Source: Maribacter litopenaei (GTDB lineage: Bacteria > Bacteroidota > Bacteroidia > Flavobacteriales > Flavobacteriaceae). Taken from it: a stretch of 64,000 nucleotides of DNA. Location: contig NZ_CP104205.1 in NCBI RefSeq assembly GCF_025244665.1, positions 1,054,001 to 1,118,000 on the forward strand, in the 5' to 3' direction. This document shows positions 20,525 through 30,523 of the stretch, in pieces. The number at the start of each line of letters is the position of its first letter. The first letter of the stretch is position 1. Both the position numbers and the translations under genes were made by a program. Under the pieces are notes generated by a model that saw only the letters and a program-made list of their open reading frames with translations, was not told the DNA's origin and searched no databases.

Positions 20525-22177
20525 TTATTTAGATGCTCCCGGACCTTTTACAAACCGGCCGGAGAAAGTTCCCGTATGTTCCCCATTCTTTAAGACATGA
20601 CCGCCATTTACGAACACGTGTTGCATGCCCGTGGCATACTGATGGGGTTCTTCAAAAGTGGCATTGGCCTTAATGGTGTTTGGGTCGAAGACGACCACAT
20701 CGGCAAAATAACCTTCCTTAAGAGCCCCCCTTTTCTTCAATTTAAGGTTTGTAGCCGGTAAAGTTGTTAATTTATAGATGGCCTCTTCCAAGGAAATCAC
20801 CTTTTCATCACGCACAAAATGGCCCAATAGTCGGGCAAAGGAGCCATAGGCCCTTGGATGGGTGCTCTGCTCCAAAAATACACCCTCTTTGGTATACGAA
20901 CCGGCATCGGAACAAATACTCATGTAGGGCAGTTTTAATTTCTTTTTTACGTTTTCTTCGGACATGGAAAAATAAACCACCTGAATCCTGCTATCATCCT
21001 CGTAGATAAGATCTACCAAGGTTTCATTGGCCGATTTTTGGCGCTCCTCGGCTACTTCTGCCAGGGTCTTTCCTATTAAATACCGCAACTCTTTGTTTCT
21101 AAAGCCAACGAGTAGAATATTTTCACGGCGGTACATGGAAGTCGATTTCGTCCATCATCTTTTTTCGGGTGGTGGGATTTTCCATCAATGAAATCGTGGA
21201 TTTATGCCCGCCTTCCTTGGCCCATGAGGGCAATACCACGTTCAGTCCCGTGGAACTGGCGTTGTACATGTACATATCCGTAGTGATCGCTAGACCTTCG
21301 GCACGAGCGGCATTTACCTTTCGGATGGCACTGTCCAATAAGTGCCAATTGGCATTTCCTGATGCTTTAAAATGATAAATTTCAGCAGGGAGTTTCGCTT
21401 CTTTGGAAATGCTAATGAGTTCGTCCACGGCTTCTAAGAGGCCGCCCTCTTCGTCCCTAATATGGGAAATATACATGCCGTCATACTCGGCAACAACCTT
21501 TGCCAGTTCTATGATTTCTTCTGTTTCGGCATGGCCACTGGGCACATAGATCAAGGAAGTGGACAATCCTACGGCTCCCTCTTCCATACCTTGGCGCAAT
21601 AGGTTTTTCATGGTTTCCATTTCTTCCGGTGAAGGAGGTCTTTTTTCGATGCCGATGGCATACTCCCGTAAGGTGGCATTACCTACGAAGGAGGCGACAT
21701 TAGCGGAAATTCCTTTTTCTTCCAAATAGGTAAGGTATTCACCCAAAGATGTCCACGGGATATCATACTTGATATCGCCCTGTCCTTCTTTCATCTCCTG
21801 CTTCATTTTGGCACTTAAAGGTCCCATAGAAGAACCTTCGCCCATCACTTCCAAGGTAACACCCTGACGGATATCCCCTTGAGAACGACCATCCTCCAAT
21901 AGAGCGACATTGGCCCAGCTTAACATATTGATGAAACCTGGTGCAACTGAAAGTCCGGTAGCATCAATTTCCTCTTTGCCCAACACATATTCCGAGATCC
22001 TATGGCGGCAATAGTATCGGCATTAATGGCAATGTCACCCACATAAGATGTCTTCCCCGATCCATCCAAAATCCGGCCGTTGCGTATCACCATATCGTAG
22101 ATGGTTTTTTTCTGATTTTGGCAGGAAAGGAAGATGGTAAACAAAAAAAGCAGGATTGGAATAAGAGACCTTTTCAT
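20525..22177 (-). CDS. D-aminoacylase-like amidohydrolase, frameshifted, HxH absent
   Basis: About 550 residues; a lipoprotein-like start (LFTIFLSCQNQ) and the N-acyl-D-amino-acid deacylase layout: VIRNGRILDGSGKTSYVGDIAI, GLSVAPGFINMLSWAN, GEGSSMGPLS, GLSTSLIYVPSG, YISHIRDE, and a late ALKEGYFADVVVFDP. The usual HxH after PGFxD is replaced by Met-Leu-Ser, so metal binding must differ from true D-aminoacylases. Breaks are at 21125-21129 (+1, CACGG) and 21992-21996 (-1, CCGAG), repaired to HVPPENILLVGF and IGSPEYVLGKEE with no net change. It is coupled to the TIM-barrel gene, whose TAG abuts its ATG. Confidence 0.85.
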
Positions 22178-23008
22178 CTAAAGATTATTTAGAAAATCCA
22201 TATTATGTTTCATGCTTTCCAATGGAGTACTGGCGTATTCTTCCTGTTCTATGAGTATGTGTTTTACTCCGGAGGCTTCCTGATGGTTCATCATGGCCTG
22301 GATGTCCAAACCACCCTTGCCGAATTCCGTGCTTTCCTTTTCGGTCATGTTCATGTCCTTCAGGTGCCAAAGTGGGAATCTACCAGGGTACTTTTTAAAA
22401 TAGTCCAACGGGTCCTTTCCTGCTACTACTACCCAACCTAAATCTAGTTCCATATGCACCAATGCAGGGTCGGTATGATCCATAAGTACATCGTACAATA
22501 CTTTACCTTGATCCGATTCAAATTCATATTCATGGTTATGGTAGCCGAATTTGATACCCATTTTTTGACAAGCTTCCCCTGCTTTGTTGAATTCCTCGGC
22601 CACCTTTTTATAGTTTTCTATCGTTTGACCATCCGACGGCATAGACGAGCAAATTAAGTAGTCCTGTCCGGATGCAGCCGCCTCTTCCATTGTTCTATCA
22701 AAATCGGAATCAAGATGTACGTGGCCGCTCACCAATTTCAAGCCCAAATCTTCGCAGGCCTGTTTCATACTTTTTGGGGATAGACCATAATAATGACCCT
22801 TGCTGCTTTTGGCAGATTCTATTTCTTTAATACCGATTGATGCTATCTGCTCTAAAGTGCCTAAAGGATTCTTGGCCATTTCATCACGGAAACTATATAA
22901 TTGTACCCCAAACCTTTGCGAAGTTTCCGAAGCAAAACTAAAGGAAGGCAATAAAACCGTGCCTGCCGAAAATAGGGAGGAGCGCACTAAAAAATTTCTT
23001 CTTTTCAT
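22178..23008 (-). CDS. Sugar phosphate isomerase/epimerase-like TIM barrel, exported
   Basis: A 276-residue AP-endonuclease-2-type TIM barrel. The N-terminus MKRRNFLVRSSLFSAGTVLL looks like a Tat/Sec export signal. RFGVQLYSFRDEMAKNP begins the barrel; GIKEIESAKSS, GYHNHEYEFE, HMELDLGWVV and FPLWHLKDM carry the typical acidic and histidine metal ligands. Members isomerise or epimerise sugars or 3-keto derivatives, but many are uncharacterised. The frame is intact. It is the first gene of the minus-strand block and faces mazG across a 116-base divergent promoter region. Confidence 0.87.
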   Translation of the reverse strand: MKRRNFLVRSSLFSAGTVLLPSFSFASETSQRFGVQLYSFRDEMAKNPLGTLEQIASIGIKEIESAKSSKGHYYGLSPKSMKQACEDLGLKLVSGHVHLDSDFDRTMEEAAASGQDYLICSSMPSDGQTIENYKKVAEEFNKAGEACQKMGIKFGYHNHEYEFESDQGKVLYDVLMDHTDPALVHMELDLGWVVVAGKDPLDYFKKYPGRFPLWHLKDMNMTEKESTEFGKGGLDIQAMMNHQEASGVKHILIEQEEYASTPLESMKHNMDFLNNL

Positions 23009-23124
23009 GAGTTCTTGATATTGTTAACGATGCGATGCAAAGCTAGCATCACAATTTCCCAAGTTACTAAATATAACAACATGGCCTCTACCCTTAGATT
23101 TGTACTTTTGCAAAAACTTTTGAA

Positions 23125-23901
23125 ATGAATACCAAGGAAGAAAAGCTTAAGGCGTTTGATCGTTTGCTTACCATAATGGAAGATTTGCGCGAACAGTGCC
23201 CATGGGATCGAAAGCAGACTATGGAGAGCCTTAGGCATTTAACCATTGAAGAGACCTATGAGTTGGGCGATGCCATTTTGGATAATGATTTGGCCGAAAT
23301 AAAAGGGGAGCTAGGCGATTTGCTGCTTCACATTGTTTTTTATGCCAAGATAGGTTCTGAAACGAATAGTTTTGATATTGCCGATGTGGCCAATGGTATT
23401 TGTGAAAAGTTGATTAATAGGCATCCCCACATTTATGGTGATGTAAAGGTGGAAAATGATGAAGAGGTAAAGCAAAATTGGGAGAAAATAAAGCTCAAGG
23501 AAGGGAAGAAAAGTGTACTGCAAGGGGTGCCAAAAAGTCTTCCCGCAATGGTAAAGGCCAATCGTATTCAGGATAAGGTGGCAGGGGTTGGCTTTGATTG
23601 GGAACAACCGGAGCAGGTGTTTGAAAAGTTACAAGAAGAATTGGGGGAACTACAGGAGGAAATAACCCATGGCAACAAAGAAAGGATAGAATCCGAATTT
23701 GGGGACGTGCTTTTCTCTTTGATCAATTATGCCCGGTTTTTGGGCATAAATCCTGAGAATGCCTTGGAACGAACCAATAAAAAATTCTCCAAGCGGTTTC
23801 AGTTTTTGGAAAATGAGGCTGAAAAGCAAGGTAAAGCATTAAAGGATATGAGCTTGGCCGAGATGGACACTTATTGGGACAAGGCCAAGGAAATGGATTA
23901 A
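23125..23901 (+). CDS. mazG: Nucleoside triphosphate pyrophosphohydrolase MazG
   Basis: A 258-residue house-cleaning NTP pyrophosphatase. It has the tandem MazG arrangement. The first domain holds LREQCPWDRKQTMESLR and EETYELGDAI with ELGDLLLHIVFYAK. The second has KLQEELGELQEEI and ESEFGDVLFSLINYARF, giving the paired EExxE/ExxD metal sites. The frame is intact. The start AATGAATACC lies directly after TTTTGAA. In related genomes mazG tends to lie beside the DUF5606/def block, from which it is here separated by about 11 kb of catabolic genes. Confidence 0.93.
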   Translation: MNTKEEKLKAFDRLLTIMEDLREQCPWDRKQTMESLRHLTIEETYELGDAILDNDLAEIKGELGDLLLHIVFYAKIGSETNSFDIADVANGICEKLINRHPHIYGDVKVENDEEVKQNWEKIKLKEGKKSVLQGVPKSLPAMVKANRIQDKVAGVGFDWEQPEQVFEKLQEELGELQEEITHGNKERIESEFGDVLFSLINYARFLGINPENALERTNKKFSKRFQFLENEAEKQGKALKDMSLAEMDTYWDKAKEMD

Positions 23902-23957
23902 GTCATTCCTCTAAAATCGTTTTATAAAGCTAATTTTGAAAGTTTAAATTTCCATAG

Positions 23958-25328
23958 GTGTTCTCCAAATACTCAAAAGAATTCTCATATAATATTAAAC
24001 TATCTGTGCCCGTAATTTTGGGAATGCTAGGGCACACGTTTGTCCAATTCGCCGATAATATTATGGTGGGACAATTGGGTACTGCGGAACTTGCAGCAGT
24101 TTCCTTAGGAAATAGTTTTGTATTTATTGCCATGTCCTTGGGCATCGGTTTTTCAACGGCCATTACGCCTTTGGTCGCCGAAGCCGATGGGGCAGGGAAA
24201 AAGCAAAATGCCAAAAGTGCATTAAAACATGGATTGGTACTCTGTACCATCTTGGGATTTTCCCTATTCCTGTTGATACTGCTTGCAAAGCCATTAATGT
24301 ATTTTATGGAGCAACCCGAAGAAGTAGTTGAACTTGCCATGCCCTATTTGGATCTGGTTGCATTTTCGTTGGTACCGCTCATAGTTTTTCAGGCTTTTAA
24401 GCAATTTTCAGAAGGGTTGTCACAGACTAGATATCCCATGTATGCTACAGTCATTGCTAATATTGTGAACATAACGCTCAATTATCTTTTGATATTTGGT
24501 TCTTTGGGTTTTCCAAAGTTGGGAATTGTGGGTGCGGCATTAGGAACACTAATTGCACGTTTAGTGATGGTCCTTTATTTGTGGATGCTTCTTAAGAACA
24601 AGAAAAAATTTCATGACTATGTGACTGGTTTCAATCTGAAAAATATTGAGAACAGTGTCCTAAAAAAGATTATCTCGCTTGGATTTCCTTCTGCTTTACA
24701 AATGTTTTTTGAGGTAGCGATTTTTACTGGGGCCATATGGCTAAGCGGTGTTTTGGGTAAGAATCCTCAGGCTGCCAATCAAATCGCCTTGAATTTGAGT
24801 AGTATGACCTATATGTTTGGAATTGGGCTAGGGGTAGCGGCCATGATTAGGGTAGGCAACCAAAAAGGACTTAAGAATTTTAAGGAATTGCGTCGTATTG
24901 CCCAGTCTATTTTCTTTCTTACACTGTTGTTGGAAGTAGCCTTTGCTGCTTTGTTTGTCATCTGTAGGCACTGGTTTCCCACATTATATTTGGATGTAGA
25001 TGATATGATGAATTTTGAAGATAATACTGAGGTGATTCTAATGGCTTCCCAGTTACTTTTAGTAGCTGCTTTTTTTCAAATATCGGATGGTGTACAAGTG
25101 GTGGTTTTGGGAGCCTTGAGAGGTTTACAGGATGTAAGGATACCAACGTTCATTACGTTTGTGGCGTACTGGTTGATTGGTTTTCCCATTTCCTATTACC
25201 TAGGTTTGCATACTACATTGGCGAGCGTAGGTATTTGGATCGGACTTCTAACAGGGCTAACGGCTTCAGCGATTATGTTGTATATTCGATTTAACTATTT
25301 GACAAAAAAATTGATTCGGATCGCATAA
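23958..25328 (+). CDS. MATE-family multidrug efflux transporter
   Basis: A 456-residue integral membrane protein with about 12 helices in two homologous halves. PVILGMLGHTFVQFADNIMVGQLGTAELAAVSLGNS is the classic N-terminal MatE signature, and FPSALQMFFEVAIFTGAIWLSGVLGKNPQAANQIALNL is its second-half counterpart. It exports drugs or metabolites in exchange for Na+ or H+. Translation appears to start at GTG 23958; no upstream ATG fits. The frame is intact. Confidence 0.92.
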   Translation: MFSKYSKEFSYNIKLSVPVILGMLGHTFVQFADNIMVGQLGTAELAAVSLGNSFVFIAMSLGIGFSTAITPLVAEADGAGKKQNAKSALKHGLVLCTILGFSLFLLILLAKPLMYFMEQPEEVVELAMPYLDLVAFSLVPLIVFQAFKQFSEGLSQTRYPMYATVIANIVNITLNYLLIFGSLGFPKLGIVGAALGTLIARLVMVLYLWMLLKNKKKFHDYVTGFNLKNIENSVLKKIISLGFPSALQMFFEVAIFTGAIWLSGVLGKNPQAANQIALNLSSMTYMFGIGLGVAAMIRVGNQKGLKNFKELRRIAQSIFFLTLLLEVAFAALFVICRHWFPTLYLDVDDMMNFEDNTEVILMASQLLLVAAFFQISDGVQVVVLGALRGLQDVRIPTFITFVAYWLIGFPISYYLGLHTTLASVGIWIGLLTGLTASAIMLYIRFNYLTKKLIRIA

Positions 25329-25371
25329 TTTTTTGAATGTACCTTTATCCTAATTAAGTAAAAGCATAGCA

Positions 25372-25600
25372 ATGGAATTACCCAAATTTTTATTAGGCGA
25401 TAATACGGATTATCCTAACGCCATATATGTTATACATACTGATTATCCCGCATTTGTTATTAATCTAGAGGACGATGAGGTGGAATGGTTGGAAGAGTTC
25501 TCCAAGGAGGACGAAAAGGAGTTGGAGTCCGAGGCCGAAAACCTAATCGAGGCGGCCACCGCCTTTTATGACAGGGAAGTGTCCGAGATACGAGGAATAG
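25372..25600 (+). CDS. Small conserved acidic protein, apparent read-through into PAP2 gene
   Basis: About 76 residues (MELPKFLLGDNTDYPNAIYV start), strongly acidic, no membrane segment; I recall similar stand-alone small proteins next to PAP2 genes in flavobacteria, ending shortly after FYDRE. As written, the frame continues into the phosphatase, making one 266-residue product. But the join is TCCGAG (25582-25587); restoring TCCGGA turns the end into FYDREVSGYEE and a TAG at 25598-25600, three bases before the phosphatase ATG. I therefore annotate two genes. The function is unknown. Confidence 0.7.
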
Positions 25601-25602
25601 GG

Positions 25603-26172
25603 ATGCTGGACCAGCTACTTCAGTTAGACAAGGATATTTTTATTTACCTGAATGGTTTGGGTACCCCAACTTGGGATACTTTTTGGCAATTCATTTCCCA
25701 TAAGTTCAGTACACTTCCCTTATATCTTTTCTTGCTGATTCTATCCTATAGAAAATTTGGATGGAAAGGAATCTTGGTTTTGGTAGTGTCCGTTGGCTTG
25801 TTAGTTACCGTATCCGACCAACTGAGCAATTTTTTTAAATATGGGGTAGGAAGGTTTAGGCCCTGTCATGATTCTGAAATTTCTTCTTTGATGCGGTTGG
25901 TAAAAAGCTATTGTGGTGGAAAGTTTGGATATTATTCAGCTCACGCGTCCAACTCTTTTGCCATTGCCCTGTTTTTTGGTATTCTCTTGAAGTCAAGTTT
26001 AAGACACCTAGGTTTGGCCCTAGTGTTATGGGCTTTTTTGGTTGCCTATAGTCGGATATATATCGGGGTACATTTTCCATTAGATGTGTTGACCGGAGCC
26101 CTAATAGGGAGTTTCTTGGGATGGTTGTTTGCAAAGTTGTATATATTTGCACATCGGAAATTCTTGGTATGA
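25603..26172 (+). CDS. PAP2-type membrane phosphatase
   Basis: A 189-residue membrane phosphatase starting MLDQLLQLDKDIFIYLNGLG. The three acid-phosphatase motifs are present: FKYGVGRFRP (K-x6-RP), YYSAHASNSFA (the PSGH position, here Y-S-A-H) and SRIYIGVHFPLDV (SR-x5-H-x3-D). Five to six hydrophobic helices surround them. Likely substrates are undecaprenyl pyrophosphate or phosphatidate. Its TGA stop overlaps the ATG of the downstream GT39-type gene (ATGA), which points to co-translation with a lipid-linked-sugar transferase. Confidence 0.87.
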   Translation: MLDQLLQLDKDIFIYLNGLGTPTWDTFWQFISHKFSTLPLYLFLLILSYRKFGWKGILVLVVSVGLLVTVSDQLSNFFKYGVGRFRPCHDSEISSLMRLVKSYCGGKFGYYSAHASNSFAIALFFGILLKSSLRHLGLALVLWAFLVAYSRIYIGVHFPLDVLTGALIGSFLGWLFAKLYIFAHRKFLV

Positions 26173-27833
26173 TATCCAACCTAAGGTATTGGTTTTTAAT
26201 ACTTCTAATCGTTCTGGTGTATATCGCCGGAAGCTTCGTGACCCTCTTTGAAAACGATTCCGCCCAATTTGCTGTGATGGCCATGCGAATGGTCAATGAG
26301 AACGATTTTGTGAATCTGTTCAAAGGTCCCAATGAGTATTTGGACAAGCCCCATATGCATTATTGGTTGGCGGCTATTTCCTTTAAAATATTTGGTATCC
26401 ATGATTGGGCATACAGGATTCCCGGCATATTGGCCACCTTATTAGGGGCATATAGCTGTTATGGACTGGGAAAACTTCTTTATAACCCACATACCGGGAA
26501 GTTGGCAGCCTTGGTATTTATGACGGCACAAACAATCGTTTTAGGAGCCATCGATGTTCGAACGGATGCCGTTTTGACCGGCTTCACCATTTTCGCTATT
26601 TGGCAACTAACGGCTTATATTGAAAAAGGAAACTTATTGGCAATACTATTGGGAGGTTTTGGTGCTGGAATGGCTTTTTCCACCAAGGGCCAAATTGCAT
26701 TAGTGGTAATAGGACTGCCCATTTTGTGTCATCTTGCCTATACTAGAAAATGGTACCGATTTCTAAGCTGGAAAGTTTTACTGGCCATAACAGTTTTTGG
26801 CTTGACCATCGCCCCTATGCTTTATGCCTATTATTTGCAATTTGATTTGCACCCTGAAAAGGTAATTCGTGGAAGGGCGAACCGAAGTGGCATCTTTTTC
26901 ATTTTCTCGGGAACAGAGTTTTGAGCGAATGAGTGGTGAAGGAATTGGAAAGAACAGCAGTGATTACTTTTTCTTCTTTCATACGTTTTTATGGGTTTTT
27001 CTCCCATGAATCATCTTGGCCCTAACGGCCTTTTGGTGTCGGATCAAAACCTTTATAAAATTGAGGTTTGTCTACAATCCAAAATATGAATTTTTGACTC
27101 GGGGGGAATCTCGCTGGTCTTTATTTTAATAAGCTTCGCTCAATTCAAATTACCGCACTACCTTAATGTAACTATACCATTGTTTGCGGTACTTACCGCT
27201 TCTTATATGTACGATTTGTATCGGTTTGATAAAAAAAAGATGACCAAATTTCTAATGGGCGCCCAATTTTTCATTTTGTCCATTGTATTCATTGCCACCG
27301 CCTTAATATGCTTTTTTGTCTTTAAGTTTGATGGTGTTTTGATTCCCATACTTCTTTGTGGGGCCGGTTTGGTAATCGTATACTTTGCCCTGAAAACGGA
27401 GAACAACTATGTAAGATTGATTACGGTTTCGGTAATGGCATCTTTACTTTTAAATGCGGTTTTGAACCTTCACTTTTATCCGAACTTACTTAAATATCAG
27501 GGAGGCTCCAATTTGGCCAAATTGATTGAGGCAAAAGAGATACCTGTAGACCGTATATACAAAATAGGGGAGGATCATACCTGGGCTCTAGACTTTTACA
27601 ATAAATTTCCAGTTCAGATGTCTTCCTTGGAAAACCTGATAAGTAAAAAGGATATTTGGGTCTATGTGAACGATGCTGAATTGGAGACAATAAGGCAATC
27701 GGAATTGGATTGGGATGAACAATTGACGGTTGATCAGTTTAGGATTACCCGACTACAGGGTAAATTTCTTAATCCAAATACAAGAAACAAAGTGGTTAAT
27801 AAGATGCATCTTGTTCATTTGATTCGTAAATAG
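26169..27833 (+). CDS. ArnT/PMT-like (GT39) membrane glycosyltransferase, broken in three places
   Basis: About 554 residues with 10 or more membrane helices. The first loop has the GT39/83 acidic pair (FENDSAQFAVMAMRM), YLDKPHMHYWLAAISFKIFG and WAYRIPGILATLLG; GAIDVRTDAVLTGF follows. These enzymes move sugars from polyprenyl phosphate carriers in the periplasm. Breaks: +1 at 26906-26910 (CTCGG; expected F-x-EQSFERMSGEG), TGA for Trp at 27007-27009 (FLPWIILALTAF), and -1 at 27098-27102 (CTCGG). Repair leaves the length unchanged and divisible by three. The start ATG overlaps the PAP2 stop. Confidence 0.85.
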
Positions 27834-28081
27834 CCCCATAGCTCTTTTAGCGTTTCTCTTTTCATTTCCATAGACTTTTGCCTTAAGTTTTTCAATCATG
27901 GAGTTGGAATTCCTATCAAGAAATTCTCCTCTTGTACAATGGCAATTTACCCATCTCCAGTATCGAATGGAGATTTTGACAATTCAACCCTCTTTTAAGA
28001 CGATTCAAAATAAAGTCATTTTTATGGGCGCCTTTTGTGTTCATCTTTGGAACATCAAAATAATCCTAAAAATTACTAATA

Positions 28082-28504
28082 ATGGCACCATCAACTGTTT
28101 TCTCACTGGCAAACATTCTTGTATTACCCATGTGGATATTGATGATTTTCTTACCTAAATGGAAGCTGACTAGATTTCTAATTGATTTCAAGATCATACC
28201 CATAGTTCTTTCGGTAGTATATGTTTTTTATATCCTACAGGCAATTATTGGAAACGGCATGATGGACTTTGGAAGTCTTGAAAGCGTGATGGAATTGTTT
28301 ACCGTGCAAAATGCAGCTGCGGCAGGATGGATTCACTATTTGGCCTTTGATCTATTGATTGGCATGTGGATGGTAAACCAAAACAAGGAAATCAACATTC
28401 ATAGCGTATTGATGGCACCTTGCCTTTTCCTAACATTTATGTTCGGCCCCTTGGGATTTATGTTGTTTACAGCGCTAAAGGCAATAAAGTCCAAACGCAT
28501 ATAA
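28082..28504 (+). CDS. ABA4-like (DUF4281) membrane protein
   Basis: A 140-residue protein with four hydrophobic helices. APSTVFSLANILVLPMWILM and the later GWIHYLAFDLLIGMWM plus FMFGPLGFMLF match the ABA4-like family, related to plant neoxanthin-synthesis factor ABA4. The role in bacteria is not established. The preceding 248-base gap (27834-28081) contains no convincing gene; a TTTG-containing promoter-like stretch lies near 28030-28055. The frame is intact. Confidence 0.85.
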   Translation: MAPSTVFSLANILVLPMWILMIFLPKWKLTRFLIDFKIIPIVLSVVYVFYILQAIIGNGMMDFGSLESVMELFTVQNAAAAGWIHYLAFDLLIGMWMVNQNKEINIHSVLMAPCLFLTFMFGPLGFMLFTALKAIKSKRI

Positions 28505-28550
28505 ATTTTAAAAACATAGTATCCAAAAACTCACATTAAAAGTATCGATC

Positions 28551-29426
28551 ATGGAACATCTTACATCAACCTTCATTGAGAGCACTCATTCCTTGCCGGA
28601 AAGCACAAGCATCTATTCCAATTTTAAACTGAGGCTTAAAAACCTATTTTCAATTATAAGAAGCGAAAGCCCCATTTTGTATTGGGTTACCATGATCATC
28701 TCTCTGTTAGGCTTGGTATGTATTTTGGGAATTTTAAGTGATGAAAGAACATTAATGGGAGTGAGTGTTTGGCTAAAGCCACTTAAGTTCTCCGTTTCCA
28801 TTTCCATTTATTTGATTACAGTGGGTTATTTAATTACGAAATATCCATATTCCCGAAAAAAGAAGGCTATTATTAACCATATTACGGCCTGGACCTTGTT
28901 GTTAGAGTTTCTAGTCATTTTCTTTCAGGGTTCCGGAGGTGTTCAAAGTCATTATAATATAGCTACTCCTCTTGATGGCATTTTGTTCATGTTCATGGGG
29001 ATATTTGTGGGAATCAATGTTTTGACGATGGTTTTATTTGTAGTAGATACACTTCGATTAAAACTTAAGGTGGCAAAATCCGTTCAATGGGCCATTTTTC
29101 TAGGTTGGCTAATAGTACTTTTTGGAAGTTGGGTGGGTGGACAGATGATAAGTCAATTGAGTCATAGTGTTGCTGTGCCTGACGGACAGGAAGGATTGCC
29201 TTTGGTCAACTGGAGTGTAAACGGAGGTGATTTAAGAGTAGCCCACTTCTTCGCATTGCATAGTATTCAGATAATTCCGTTATTCGCTATGTGGGTCACC
29301 AAGAAATGGAAGCATTCGCAGCGTAAACAGCTATTGATTGTGACCTTGTTTGCTTTCGTATTTGCCATGATGATCGGGTATGTTTTTTATCAAGCAAAAC
29401 AGGGTATTCCGTTCATAGCATCTTAA
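28551..29426 (+). CDS. Conserved polytopic membrane protein of unknown function
   Basis: A 291-residue protein with about seven hydrophobic helices after a 45-residue polar N-terminus. Recognisable segments are WLKPLKFSVSISIYLITVGYL, FFQGSGGVQSHYN and DLRVAHFFALHSIQIIPLFA. The histidines in these segments could be ligands or structural, but I know no assigned function. Similar proteins occur in flavobacteria. It sits 46 bases after the ABA4-like gene on the same strand, so the two may be co-expressed. The frame is intact. Confidence 0.82.
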   Translation: MEHLTSTFIESTHSLPESTSIYSNFKLRLKNLFSIIRSESPILYWVTMIISLLGLVCILGILSDERTLMGVSVWLKPLKFSVSISIYLITVGYLITKYPYSRKKKAIINHITAWTLLLEFLVIFFQGSGGVQSHYNIATPLDGILFMFMGIFVGINVLTMVLFVVDTLRLKLKVAKSVQWAIFLGWLIVLFGSWVGGQMISQLSHSVAVPDGQEGLPLVNWSVNGGDLRVAHFFALHSIQIIPLFAMWVTKKWKHSQRKQLLIVTLFAFVFAMMIGYVFYQAKQGIPFIAS

Positions 29427-29436
29427 TCAATTTACT

Positions 29437-30523
29437 GTGATACTTAATAAAGAGAAACGCATAAAATATCTCGGGATTTGATGACTTTTGGTTTTCTGTT
29501 ATTGGTATCTTTATTTTAAGCGTAGTTACTGCATACCTTTTCAGTAATTCAACAGCGGTTATATCTCCTTTGGAAGCGGTCTCGAGTTGGGCGGTATCTT
29601 TGCTCTTTTCCACAATTGACTGGGTGATCAATCGAGGAATAATGATTTATTTACGGCGTAAATACCCTGCATTTAGCGATGATTTTAAGCGTATTGTTTT
29701 GTTTTTTCTTGCTATAACTTGCACAGTTGTTTTGGTAGATTTTATAGGTGGTACGTTGTTATCCTTAATACCGGGCTTTAGTTACAACTATCCGGAGTCT
29801 AGAATTAAAGTGCTCCTACCGATTATATTAATCACGATAATGACCATGGCGATATACGAAGCCATTTATTATAACATTCGGCTCCGGAAATCCATCAGGC
29901 AGGAGGAACGGTCTAAACAAGCCATTGTACAGGCGCAACTGGACGTTTTAAGGAATCAGGCCCAACCGCACTTTTTCTTTAATACCTTAAACACGTTACG
30001 TGATATCATTGACCAAAATCCAAAGGAGGATGCCAAGGAATTTGTGGACAAGTTATCAGAAATGTATCGGTTTTTGCTGGAAGCAGGTAATGCAAACCTT
30101 ATTTCGCTTCGAGATGAACTGAAGTTCGCAAAGGCCTATATCCATATTCAATCAGAACGATTCGGGACAAATATGATAGTAAATTGGGATATTCCCGAAA
30201 CTTCACTTGAACTAATGATAGTGCCAATGAGCCTTCAATTATTATTGGAAAATGCTATAAAGCACAATGTCATATCCAAAGCAAAACCCCTTCAAATAGA
30301 CGTAGTAGTTAAAGATAATAAATTGACAGTGGAAAATAAAAAGCAACCAAAATCCACACAACTACCCTCCACAAAGTTGGGACTCGCTAACATCCAAAAA
30401 CGATATGCGTTGATTTCCGATACCTCGGTTGAAATCAATACTGAAGGAAATCGATTTAGTGTTACCCTCCCTTTGATAACACTTTCAGAACAAATGATTA
30501 GTCATGAAAATAGTAATTATTGA
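29437..30523 (+). CDS. LytS-family sensor histidine kinase, frameshifted near the start
   Basis: About 361 residues. Four N-terminal helices (FWFSVIGIFILSVVTAYLF and following) lead to a His_kinase (PF06580) domain with phospho-acceptor QPHFFFNTLNTLRD and an ATPase N-box LLLENAIKHN, then GLANIQKRYAL. The obvious start at 29570 truncates the first helix. Upstream sequence from GTG 29437 encodes NKEKRIKYL and then, after a +1 break at 29470-29474 (CTCGG), GFDDFWFSVIG, which fits flavobacterial homologs. It overlaps the response regulator gene by 20 bases, so the two proteins form one two-component system. Confidence 0.88.

Noticed and set aside
27834-28081. An 86-residue open frame from 27898
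   Set aside because: Composition is not protein-like, it overlaps the better-supported ABA4-like gene start, and no motif is present.
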